DNA from: an uncultured Spartobacteria bacterium
Lineage (GTDB): Bacteria > Verrucomicrobiota > Verrucomicrobiia > Chthoniobacterales > Terrimicrobiaceae
Direction of reading: 5' to 3'
Length of the DNA: 8,664 nt
NCBI GenBank assembly: GCA_903915315.1
Contig: CAIWSO010000189.1
Location: forward strand, 1-8,664
The notes below the pieces were generated by a model. That model was not told the DNA's origin. It was given only the letters and a program-made list of their open reading frames with translations, and did not search any database. Positions 1 to 7,435 of this stretch are shown one piece after another. Both the position numbers and the translations under genes were made by a program. Each line of letters opens with the position of its first letter. Positions within the stretch are counted from its first letter, which is position 1.

Positions 1-402
1 CTCATAAAGGTTCCGGTCTATGAGGTCGATATTTGTATAGGCGAGGTCAACGAGACGTCCACCGCGTACGACGGCGAGAAAGTTACTAATCTCCGAGAGT
101 TGGTTGATATCATTTTTGGTCTCTTCAGCTAGGCCCTCGGCGACTTGGGCGGTGTTTGTCGAGAGGGTGCCTATTTCGTTGGCAACGACGGCGAACGTGC
201 GACCCGCCTCTCCGGCTTTTGCAGCTTGGATTTGGGCGTTGAATGAGAGCAGACGGACGCGCATGTTGATCTCGTCGATCTTCCGAAGAGAGTTTTTCAT
301 CTTGCTCGAGATGCTCTTGGAGAGGTGGCGGATGCTGTCGATCCGTTTGTCGAATGAGTCGGTTTTGATATTGGCTGCGGCTTGAATTTGTAGGTTGGCC
401 AT
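1..402 (-). CDS. Soluble protein with short, degenerate chemoreceptor (MCP) signalling hairpin; 3' end outside window
   Basis: The frame is open from an ATG at 402 to the window edge (134 codons, no stop), so the C-terminus is missing. There is no signal peptide or membrane segment. Residues about 20-105 form a helical hairpin resembling the tip of methyl-accepting chemotaxis proteins: SFNAQIQAAKAGEAGRTFAV (residues 53-72), then VANEIGTLS, corresponds to the canonical LNAAIEAARAGExGRGFAVVAxEVxxLA. The tip residues normally reading QTN before that block read RVR here, and the flanking helices have only a few heptads. After the hairpin comes GGRLVDLAYTNIDLIDRNLY (114-133). From memory, such a segment links an N-terminal MCP-like hairpin to a C-terminal Cache-type sensor in some bacterial proteins; this is inference because that part lies outside the window. 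The gene follows cheR by 33 nt, so it probably shares the operon. No clear Shine-Dalgarno is seen before the ATG. It may modulate the array or be a divergent cytoplasmic receptor. Confidence 0.75.
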   Translation of the reverse strand, partial: MANLQIQAAANIKTDSFDKRIDSIRHLSKSISSKMKNSLRKIDEINMRVRLLSFNAQIQAAKAGEAGRTFAVVANEIGTLSTNTAQVAEGLAEETKNDINQLSEISNFLAVVRGGRLVDLAYTNIDLIDRNLYE

Positions 403-435
403 AGGATTTAATGGTTGGCTGATAGGATGTGGGCT

Positions 436-1290
436 TTAGATTTTTTTTCGATAAAAGAACGATCCGCCGATCTGTTCGGGCTGAAATAGATCTTGATGGG
501 ATAATAGGGTTTCCGTTCCTCCAAGCATGAGGCGGCCATCTTTCAAGAGGATTTGTGCCAAGCGGGTGAAGAGATCGCGTTTGAAATGCTCTTCAAAATA
601 GATGGCCACATTCCGGCAAAGTATAAGATCGAAAGAACCGAGGCTATTTAAGTTGTCCTGCAGGTTCTTGCGTTTAAAGGTGACCATCGAGCGCACATTT
701 GATTTTAATGTCCACGTGTTTGAGAGGGTGGGCTCGAAGTAGTTATTCTTCCAGTATTCGGGGAGGCCGCGGGAGATTTCGAGTTGGCTGTAGCGTCCCA
801 TGGACGCCATTAAAAGGGTTCCGGGTGAAATGTCGAATGCGGTGATCTCGAATGAGGAGAGGTTCACGCCTTCGAGTTGGCCGTTGGCTTTAAGATTGTT
901 CAGGAGGAGTGCGATTGAGTAGGGTTCTTGGCCGCTGGAACAAGCGGCGCTCAGGATCCGGATATGTGACTTTTGACCTTTGCGCAGGAGGCTTCCCAAT
1001 TCGGGCAGGATGAATTTTTCAAGGGATTCCCAAGGTCGCGCATCCCGAAACCAGTAGGTCTCATGGGTGGTCATGGAGTCGATGATTTTGTCGCGCAGGC
1101 GACCCTCGCTATCGGCGTTGGCAAGGGCGATGAACTCCGGGATGTCACTGGCTCCGCTTTCGGAAATAATCGTGCCGAGACGAGCCTCGAAGAGGTAGCG
1201 TTTTTCCTCCCCGAGGTGGATGCAGCAAGATTCGGCCACATAACGGGAAAGCAGAGCTAAGTGACTTGGATTTTTTGAGAAATCAAACAT
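436..1290 (-). CDS. cheR: Chemotaxis protein methyltransferase CheR
   Basis: S-adenosylmethionine-dependent methyltransferase that methylates glutamates on chemoreceptors, opposing CheB. The 284 residues match the usual family length. The N-terminal helical domain spans about 1-75 and leads into the CheR signature MTTHETYWFRD (73-83). The Rossmann methyltransferase domain then shows the SAM-binding loop SAACSSGQEPYS (114-125), an acidic strand end FDIS (152-155), KNLQD (208-212) and LCRNVAIYF (224-232), all typical of CheR. The segment around 165-200 matches the beta-subdomain that docks on receptors. No TPR or other extra domain is present. The ATG at 1290 lies 23 nt after the cheB stop and has an AAGG element just upstream, so this start is favoured. 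An A8 run sits three codons before the stop. Its substrate is presumably the receptor encoded two genes upstream. Confidence 0.97.
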   Translation of the reverse strand: MFDFSKNPSHLALLSRYVAESCCIHLGEEKRYLFEARLGTIISESGASDIPEFIALANADSEGRLRDKIIDSMTTHETYWFRDARPWESLEKFILPELGSLLRKGQKSHIRILSAACSSGQEPYSIALLLNNLKANGQLEGVNLSSFEITAFDISPGTLLMASMGRYSQLEISRGLPEYWKNNYFEPTLSNTWTLKSNVRSMVTFKRKNLQDNLNSLGSFDLILCRNVAIYFEEHFKRDLFTRLAQILLKDGRLMLGGTETLLSHQDLFQPEQIGGSFFYRKKI

Positions 1291-1313
1291 TGGCCCTTGG
1301 TGATCGCCGACCT

Positions 1314-2378
1314 TTAAATTCTGAAGAGCTTGTTGATGCGAGGGGCTATCTCATGGAGCGGCAGGATCTCGTCGTGCAAATCCCTCTGGACTATTGCTTT
1401 TGGCATCCCGTAGACAGTCGATGTGGCGGCATCCTGTGCGATGCACCAACTCGAGCAGGCCGCCCTCAAACTCGCCACTCCGTCGGCGCCATCCGATCCC
1501 ATTCCGGTGAGGATCACTGCAATGGCGCCTTGGAGGTTGCACTTTGCGGCTGAGTTGAAGAGCACATCCACCGAAGGGCGACAGGAATGGACTAATGGGG
1601 CGCTGGTGAGATGGACTTGGAATTTCCCAACGGCATTGCGTTGGACTTCCATGTGAAATCCACCCGGTGCGATGAGCGTATGACCTGGAGTCGCGATATC
1701 ACCCTCCATAGCTTCACTGATCGTGAGATCCGAGGATCTGTCCAGTTGCATCGCCAGCGACTTCGTGAAACCTGCGGGCATGTGCTGCACAATCAGGATA
1801 GGAACTGGGATTTTTGCGGAAAGGATGGGAAAAATCTTGGAAAGTGCGAGCGGGCCGCCGGTCGAAACGCCGATGAGAAGCAATTCCGGAAAAGCGGGTG
1901 GCTGGAGACGTTTTGGCTTGAGGTAGGGGGTGGGTTCTGGCGCGCGTGGTGCCTCGATTATTGAAGAAGAAGCGGTAGTGGAAGAAGGCAACCTTGCTAG
2001 GGATACAGCCTTAGAGATATCGGCCTTGAGAGTTTCCGCCACCATTTCAAAGGAGGAACCCACCGGTTTAGGGATGAAATCAATCGCTCCATTGGACAGG
2101 CAGTTTATCGTGATTTCCGCGTCACGGCCTGTGGCCCCACTGACCATGATCACGGCCAATTTGGGATAGAGGACTTTGATTTTTTCGAGCACTTGGGGGC
2201 CGTTCATGCCATCCATGAAAACATCCAGCAGAACGAGGTCGAACTTCTCGGACTCAAGTTTTTTAAGGGCAGACTCGCCATTGGAGACGGCCACAGCTTC
2301 CGTTCCAAGCGCGCTGGAGGCGGCATCCGTAAGAATCTTACGATAGAGGGCCGAGTCGTCGACAACGAGAATGCGCAT
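1314..2378 (-). CDS. cheB: Chemotaxis response regulator / receptor glutamate methylesterase CheB
   Basis: Phosphorylation-activated methylesterase and glutamine deamidase acting on chemoreceptors. The N-terminal receiver domain (about 1-122) has the acidic pair D7/D8 in VVDDSA, phospho-acceptor D52 in LLDVFMDG, S80 in VSGAT and K104 in PKP. A proline- and serine-rich linker (about 131-163) leads to the CheB catalytic domain (about 164-350). That domain has Ser172 in IGVSTGGP, His199 in VQHMP and Asp296 in TGMGSDGADG, matching the Ser-His-Asp triad known for CheB. All key residues are intact and the 354-residue length is normal. The start lies 18 nt after the receptor stop with no obvious Shine-Dalgarno, so translation may be coupled. 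It is the only receiver domain in the window and so the only visible phosphate acceptor for CheA. Confidence 0.97.
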   Translation of the reverse strand: MRILVVDDSALYRKILTDAASSALGTEAVAVSNGESALKKLESEKFDLVLLDVFMDGMNGPQVLEKIKVLYPKLAVIMVSGATGRDAEITINCLSNGAIDFIPKPVGSSFEMVAETLKADISKAVSLARLPSSTTASSSIIEAPRAPEPTPYLKPKRLQPPAFPELLLIGVSTGGPLALSKIFPILSAKIPVPILIVQHMPAGFTKSLAMQLDRSSDLTISEAMEGDIATPGHTLIAPGGFHMEVQRNAVGKFQVHLTSAPLVHSCRPSVDVLFNSAAKCNLQGAIAVILTGMGSDGADGVASLRAACSSWCIAQDAATSTVYGMPKAIVQRDLHDEILPLHEIAPRINKLFRI

Positions 2379-2396
2379 GGTCGGGAATAAGGTGGA

Positions 2397-4511
2397 TTAC
2401 AACTTGAACTTATTCACCAACAGGCCAAGCGAGCCTGCAAGGTGGCTGAGTTCCCCGGCGCTAGTTGTGATGCGTGAGGCACCCTTGGCGGATTCACCCG
2501 CGGTTTGGGAGACACCATGAATGTTGCGCGACACCTCATCCGCTCCCAACGAAGCATTTTTGACATTTTCAGATAGAGCCAGGGTTGAGGAGGTCACAAT
2601 GTGGAGCGAACGGACGATTTCCGAGGTGGTGGCGGATTGTTCCTCCACGGCAGCAGCGATGCTCGAGGCGATCTGGCTAACCTGTTCAATCACGTCGGCG
2701 ACATCATCGATCGCATTCATCGAATTCGCCGTGTTGTCTTGTATGAGTGTAACTTGACGGCGGATATCTTCGGTGGCTGCGGCGGATTGACGCGCGAGTT
2801 CCTTCACCTCGTTAGCGACGACGGCGAATCCGCGTCCGGCTTCACCGGCGCTGGCGGCTTCGATCGTGGCGTTGAGGGCGAGGAGGTTGGTTTGCTCCGC
2901 GATCTGGTTGATGAGTTCCACGATCTTGCCGATTTGGCGAGCGGATTCATCGAGTTTGATCATGAGGTCGCGTGTTTGGCGGGCCTGTGTATCAGCCTTG
3001 CGGGCGATTTCGGATTCTTGGGTGCAATTGCGTGCGACTTCCTGGATCGATGAGGACATCTCCTCGAGAGCGGCTGCCACGGTTGTGGAGGACTGGCTGA
3101 TTTCGGTAGCGGAGACGGTCATGGACTTCGAGTTGATGGCCAGTTCCTCTCCGGCCGCGGCTACAGTGTGAGCTTGGACATTAGTTTGCTCAGCTCCGGC
3201 GGCTTGGGAGTTTGCAGTTTCGGTCAGAATCGCGGCGGATTCAGTGAGCGCCTCGGAGGTGTTTGTTATCTCTTGAACCATCTTACGAAGGTTCCCGATG
3301 CAGGTGTCCACCGAATTGGCAAGGACACCCAACTCGTCTTGGCGCTTAAGATTGACACCTCCCGTAAGATCACCTTCGGCAAGTTTTTGAACCTCGCGCG
3401 AGCAGGCGACGATCGGCCGGGAGACCGAGCGACCGATAAAGAAAGCGGCTACCAGAACGATAATAATCGCAGCAACGGCTATACCATAGACAAGCTCATG
3501 CACACGACTGAGCCCGAAAGTATTTCCGTGCACGCGATTGAGTAAATCCTGTTCGGTCACACTGACGGTCATGATCCAACCGAGGCCAGGATAACCTAGA
3601 GCTCCTAAGGATTTCGTGAATCCGCTGATCTGCCAGACATTTTTATCGGGACAAACCTCTCTCAGGAATCCCTCTTTGCCTTGAGCTGCTTGTTTGATGG
3701 ATTCGGTGCCGAGTTCCTCTTTAGTCTTTTTGAGAACACCGGATTTGGTCCGGTTGAAATTCAAGGTGCCGGAGTGTGATGGTTCGAGAAAGGCAAGCAG
3801 AGTGCCTTGGCGGGTGGCCAGTGTGATTTCACCGGATTTGATGCCCCGTTTTTCTAGGGAGACGTATGAAGCTCGGATGATGTCTTCCACGAGTGTGAAA
3901 TCCGCGAGATTTCTCCACACACCACGAAACTCGCCGCCATTTCCGAGAATGGGCGCGGAGTATCCGACTACAAGGGTTTCTGGGCCGAAAAGGGTGCTGG
4001 CGTCGCTATCAAGCGCGACATCGCTGACAACCGTTCCCGTGAGGACTTCACTCTTTGTGAACCGCCCGCCCTTGCAATCCTTAAACCAATCCGCATTTGA
4101 GAAATCCTTCCCGATCAGGAATGCCGTATCGAGCTTCGCGTTTTTGGCATCGACGGTATTGACGGCTACCACACGTCCGTCTTTATCCAGAACCATGCTG
4201 AGCGAGTAGATTCCGTAGAGGCGGACATAGTTGTTGATCGCTTCGATCAAGGTGGCTTTGACGCTTGGGTCATTCCAATTCGGAGCCTGCACGATCTGGT
4301 TGGTCGCAAAGGCTTGGACGTCACCATAGCGCTCGAAAAGATTCCGCTCGATAGTGTCCATGCAGTTCACACCGAGGGTGAGCACTTCCTCGGATGCCAT
4401 TTTGGATATGGTGTTTGCTTCCTTGATGGCGAGTGCCACGAGCCCGAACAATGGGATCAGGCCGGCCATGGCCATGCTAAGGATGATTCGGGTAGAGAGG
4501 TTGATTTTCAT
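2397..4511 (-). CDS. Transmembrane methyl-accepting chemotaxis protein with Cache-like sensor, HAMP and signalling hairpin
   Basis: Inner-membrane chemoreceptor of 704 residues. TM1 covers about 9-28. A long extracytoplasmic region (about 30-338) has the look of a double Cache sensor, for example LSMVLDKDGRVVAVNT (104-119), followed by SNADWFKDC and a second subdomain ending LGYPGLGWIMTVSV. TM2 covers about 342-360, then HAMP (about 361-414, with RPIV and QKLAEGDLTG). The cytoplasmic helical bundle has its tip at QIAEQTNLLALNATIEAASA (536-555) followed by GEAGRGFAVVANEVKELA, so the EQTN kinase-contact motif is intact. Glu/Gln-rich stretches such as AALEEMSSS and AAVEEQSATTSEI are probable methylation sites for CheR and CheB. 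The C-terminus (LLVNKFKL) has no enterobacterial NWETF-like tether. The ligand cannot be read from sequence; Cache receptors bind small molecules such as amino or organic acids. The start is 9 nt after the cheA stop without a clear Shine-Dalgarno, suggesting coupled translation. Confidence 0.95.
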   Translation of the reverse strand: MKINLSTRIILSMAMAGLIPLFGLVALAIKEANTISKMASEEVLTLGVNCMDTIERNLFERYGDVQAFATNQIVQAPNWNDPSVKATLIEAINNYVRLYGIYSLSMVLDKDGRVVAVNTVDAKNAKLDTAFLIGKDFSNADWFKDCKGGRFTKSEVLTGTVVSDVALDSDASTLFGPETLVVGYSAPILGNGGEFRGVWRNLADFTLVEDIIRASYVSLEKRGIKSGEITLATRQGTLLAFLEPSHSGTLNFNRTKSGVLKKTKEELGTESIKQAAQGKEGFLREVCPDKNVWQISGFTKSLGALGYPGLGWIMTVSVTEQDLLNRVHGNTFGLSRVHELVYGIAVAAIIIVLVAAFFIGRSVSRPIVACSREVQKLAEGDLTGGVNLKRQDELGVLANSVDTCIGNLRKMVQEITNTSEALTESAAILTETANSQAAGAEQTNVQAHTVAAAGEELAINSKSMTVSATEISQSSTTVAAALEEMSSSIQEVARNCTQESEIARKADTQARQTRDLMIKLDESARQIGKIVELINQIAEQTNLLALNATIEAASAGEAGRGFAVVANEVKELARQSAAATEDIRRQVTLIQDNTANSMNAIDDVADVIEQVSQIASSIAAAVEEQSATTSEIVRSLHIVTSSTLALSENVKNASLGADEVSRNIHGVSQTAGESAKGASRITTSAGELSHLAGSLGLLVNKFKL

Positions 4512-4520
4512 TTTGGTTTT

Positions 4521-7346
4521 TTAATGAGTGAGAGTGGGTTGCCCTTTGATAGGAGGCAGTGGTTTGAGCAGTTGTGGTGTGCGGTTGGACTGTTGTTGAG
4601 AGTTTGCAGTGAGGAGGAAGTGCCCTTGTGCGAAGAGGGCTTGTTGATCTCCGCTGGGGTTGAGCATTTGCAAGATGGCATCCAAGTCGAGAACAAGGGA
4701 GAGTCGCTCCGCAAGGACGGCACTTCCGAGTAGCCCCCTCGCTTGAAGGGTTGTCGTGTCGATTTGGGAGTCCGCTAGGTCCAAGGAGTCCACAATGCGG
4801 GACGCAATGATGCCGATGCCGTCGAAGGGAGGTCGGGGCACAATGATAAAAAATTCCTTTTTGCGTTCGTTCGGTGGGCGGAGAGGCAGGATATCGGAAA
4901 GTTGGACCAGGCGGAGTGTGGCGTCGTGATTCTTGCGCAAGCACTCCATCGGGCCGATGCGTTCGATGTCGTCGGCGGAGATAGATTCCACTCGCATGAC
5001 ACGCGTGAGGTGGATGGCAAGGTATTCGCCGTCGCTTTCCTGAAAAATGAGGACGCGCTGGGTGTTGGCATCACTCAAGGCAACCTCGGCAGGTTTTGTC
5101 GAACCGAGAGCGAGATGTGAGGCCGTGATGCGACCTTGCACCATAGAACTCGGGTCCAAAATCATGGCTATCTCGCCTTGGCCTAGAATTGTTGCACCAG
5201 AGTAGAGGGGCGCAGATCGAAGGTGGCGACCTAAGGGTTTGACCACGATTTCCTCGTTACTGATGATTTCGTTGACGATGAGCCCATAGGAGAAGTGGTC
5301 TAATCTGAGGACGACAACGAAGGTTTCGTTTTTGACTGACTCCTTGTGAGGGTGACCGAGTATTTCCGAGAGGTCGATCACGGGTAGGAGTTGGCCCCTC
5401 AGATCGAGAACACGGGCGCCGCCCATCGTTTTGATGGGGCATTCCTCGCCGGGATGCACGATCTCGTCCACATTGATCTGCGGAAGCGCGTAGTTGATGC
5501 CATGGCATCCCACGATGATGGCGGGAACGATGGCGAGGGTGAGCGGGAGTCTAATAATGATGCGCGTGCCTTGGCCGAGGCGACTGTCGATCTCCACATG
5601 ACCGCCGAGCATTTCGATGTTTGTTTTTACGACATCCATCCCGACGCCGCGTCCAGAGATGTCGCTCACTACGGCCGCTGTGGAGAATCCCGCCGCGAAG
5701 ATGAGCTGGAGGGCATCGGTATCTGACATACGCGATGCTTGGTCGGTAGTGATGATGCCTTTTTCGATCGCCTTGGCTTTGAGGCGCTCCGGATCCATTC
5801 CGCCGCCGTCGTCGAGGACCTCGATTTGAACGCGACCGGCGAGGTGAGCGGCAGAAAGGCGCACCGTACCGAAGGTTTTCTTGCCCTTGGCCGCACGCGC
5901 CGAGGGAGACTCGATGCCATGGTCCACGCTATTGCGCACAAGGTGGGTGAGGGGATCCGATAAACCTTCCAACAATGTGCGATCGAGTTCCACATCGTCA
6001 CCGAAAATTTCCAATTGGATTTCCTTATCCAGCTTTTGGCTGAGGTCGCGCACAATACGCGTGAACTTTCCAAAAAGCCCGCCGACCGGCTGCAGGCGCG
6101 CCCTCATGATGGTGTCTTGCAGGTTGGAGGTGACGGAGCTGATCTCTTGCACCACCGATTGCATCTCGGAGTTTTCGGCCCCCTGATCCGTGCGACCGGC
6201 GATGCGGAGGAGGCGGTTGCGCCCGAGCACCATTTCGCCAGCAAGATTCATCAGAGAGTCGAGTAGGCCTACGTTGATGCGAATGGTTTCTTCTGGCTTG
6301 CGGCGGGCCGAGGGCAGCGGCTTCGGATCTATGGGAGTGGAAGCGGGAGTCGAGTTGGCCGGGGGTTGACGGTCTTGGGTTGCAACAGTGGAGGCGGAGG
6401 GAACCAAAGTTCGCGAATCGGGTTCCACTGCTGGATTGGACGGGGTTGCGGCCACAACTTCAGTCTCTTGGCGGACAGGGCGCGATTTCACCCACTCTCC
6501 GAGCTTAGCGGAATCGAGATGCAGAATGTTTTCTTCCGCGAGGCCGGGTGCACCGCAGAGAATATAAGGCTCCAGTGTTGTCGCTAAAAACAAACGGAGA
6601 GTGATATCGGTATTTTTAAACCCGACGAGGCTCGTGTTCTCAGGCAGGGAAGGATGCGTCGAAATCACGGTTCCGATGGATGCCAACTCGGAGAGAAAAT
6701 CCTCCAACGTCTGCCCTTGCGCTTCAATTTCGGCAGCGATGTTCGTCTGGATGATGTAGAAATTTTGCCCGTGCTTCAACCCTTCAACTAGGCTCTGTGG
6801 ATCGAATTCGAAGTCGGCCATGGCCGCGTCGGGATAGGAATGCATCCCGGCACTTGAAGGCTTTGGATCGGCTGATTGGGTTGCCGTTGGGGGTGGCGAT
6901 GGTAATGAAGTTGGCGTTGGCGTTGGCGTTGGCGTTGGCGTTGCAGCTGGCGGTTCCGCTATTCCGGATTTAATGTCTAGAATCAACTGCAGGCCGGAGA
7001 TTTCGTCTGCACAGGGAACCTCACTCGCACGATCGGGTTGGGCGAGCATGAGGTTGAGCTTATCCGTTGAGGAGATGAGGAGGCCCACCATCGCCGGGTC
7101 GGCTTTGAGAATGCCATCGCGCAGGAGCGACATCACGCTTTCCATGACATGGGCCAGTTTAACGATCGGATCAAATCCAAATAAGCCCGCAGAGCCTTTG
7201 ATACTGTGAACCGAGCGGAAGATACTATTCAGTGGGGAGCTATCGGCGGGATTCGATTCCAAGGTGATCAGATCTCTCTCCAGCGATTGAAGATGTTCGC
7301 TCGACTCTTGAACAAAGATGTCGAGCATTTCTTGATCAAGGTTCAT
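4521..7346 (-). CDS. cheA: Chemotaxis histidine kinase CheA with two C-terminal CheW-like domains
   Basis: Cytoplasmic kinase that autophosphorylates under receptor/CheW control and passes phosphate to response regulators. It has 941 residues against about 650 in enteric CheA. Domains in order: HPt (1-105) with phospho-acceptor His47 in FRSVHSIKGSAGLFGF; a linker with a Thr-Pro tract (136-146); a P2-like region (about 180-285, LVEGLKHGQNFYIIQTNI and following); a proline-rich linker (290-350); dimerisation helices P3 (about 354-420); and an HATPase domain (about 424-602). In the HATPase domain the N box is HLVRNSVDHGIE (468-479), G1 is DDGGGMDP (512-519) and G2 is GRGVGMDVV (565-573). P5, a CheW-like domain, covers about 605-740, and a second CheW-like domain covers about 762-897 (from RVLIFQE to ILQML). 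All catalytic boxes are intact. The start is fixed by GAGGAGG seven bases upstream of the ATG. No receiver domain is fused. Confidence 0.96.
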   Translation of the reverse strand: MNLDQEMLDIFVQESSEHLQSLERDLITLESNPADSSPLNSIFRSVHSIKGSAGLFGFDPIVKLAHVMESVMSLLRDGILKADPAMVGLLISSTDKLNLMLAQPDRASEVPCADEISGLQLILDIKSGIAEPPAATPTPTPTPTPTSLPSPPPTATQSADPKPSSAGMHSYPDAAMADFEFDPQSLVEGLKHGQNFYIIQTNIAAEIEAQGQTLEDFLSELASIGTVISTHPSLPENTSLVGFKNTDITLRLFLATTLEPYILCGAPGLAEENILHLDSAKLGEWVKSRPVRQETEVVAATPSNPAVEPDSRTLVPSASTVATQDRQPPANSTPASTPIDPKPLPSARRKPEETIRINVGLLDSLMNLAGEMVLGRNRLLRIAGRTDQGAENSEMQSVVQEISSVTSNLQDTIMRARLQPVGGLFGKFTRIVRDLSQKLDKEIQLEIFGDDVELDRTLLEGLSDPLTHLVRNSVDHGIESPSARAAKGKKTFGTVRLSAAHLAGRVQIEVLDDGGGMDPERLKAKAIEKGIITTDQASRMSDTDALQLIFAAGFSTAAVVSDISGRGVGMDVVKTNIEMLGGHVEIDSRLGQGTRIIIRLPLTLAIVPAIIVGCHGINYALPQINVDEIVHPGEECPIKTMGGARVLDLRGQLLPVIDLSEILGHPHKESVKNETFVVVLRLDHFSYGLIVNEIISNEEIVVKPLGRHLRSAPLYSGATILGQGEIAMILDPSSMVQGRITASHLALGSTKPAEVALSDANTQRVLIFQESDGEYLAIHLTRVMRVESISADDIERIGPMECLRKNHDATLRLVQLSDILPLRPPNERKKEFFIIVPRPPFDGIGIIASRIVDSLDLADSQIDTTTLQARGLLGSAVLAERLSLVLDLDAILQMLNPSGDQQALFAQGHFLLTANSQQQSNRTPQLLKPLPPIKGQPTLTH
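6910..6943 (-). repeat. Hexanucleotide tandem repeat encoding a Thr-Pro tract in the CheA linker
   Basis: Five perfect copies of TTGGCG (plus strand, 6911-6940) with partial units at the edges. On the coding strand they give ACGCCA units and hence TPTPTPTPTPT (CheA residues 136-146), between HPt and the P2-like region. The unit is two codons long, so gain or loss of copies changes linker length without a frameshift. Confidence 0.85.
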
Positions 7347-7435
7347 CCGAAAGCCTCCTCAGTGTTACATTTGATCGTTCCCGAATGACCGGTAGAGGAG
7401 TTTTTAAGGATACCATTTGTGGTTTTGGTCATCAT
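7343..7435 (-). CDS. Possible 30-residue bridging ORF between cheW and cheA
   Basis: An ATG at 7435-7433 overlaps the cheW stop (TGA 7434-7432). The frame stays open for 30 codons and ends with TGA (7345-7343), which overlaps the cheA ATG (7346-7344). It therefore fills the 85-nt gap exactly, with an ATGA junction at each end. The predicted peptide begins MMTKTTNGILKN and ends EEAFG; it is polar, has no recognisable domain and no membrane segment. There is no strong Shine-Dalgarno of its own beyond GGGG before the ATG. It runs across the cheA Shine-Dalgarno, so translating it could carry ribosomes to the cheA start. It could equally be a chance open frame in a short gap; I do not recognise the peptide. 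Confidence 0.25.
   Translation of the reverse strand: MMTKTTNGILKNSSTGHSGTIKCNTEEAFG
7354..7360 (-). promoter_or_regulatory. Strong Shine-Dalgarno for cheA
   Basis: GAGGAGG on the minus strand lies seven bases before the cheA ATG. It is the clearest ribosome binding site in the window; most other genes here have weak or no visible ones. It decides the cheA start and suggests that cheA initiates independently even if upstream frames are also translated. Confidence 0.8.

Noticed and set aside
2601..3053. 150-codon plus-strand open frame
   Set aside because: Antisense to the conserved receptor signalling hairpin; the open frame is a by-product of that gene's codon use.
3694..4209. 171-codon plus-strand open frame
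   Set aside because: Antisense to the sensor region of the chemoreceptor; no recognisable protein, and the opposite frame is clearly coding.
4477..4944. 155-codon minus-strand frame overlapping the cheA end and receptor start
   Set aside because: Out of frame with cheA, with a His/Pro/Ser/Thr-rich translation typical of a shadow frame; cheA domain homology continues through this region.
6911..6940. TTGGCG tandem units considered as a CRISPR or regulatory iteron array
   Set aside because: No spacers, six-base units, and fully explained as Thr-Pro codons inside cheA.
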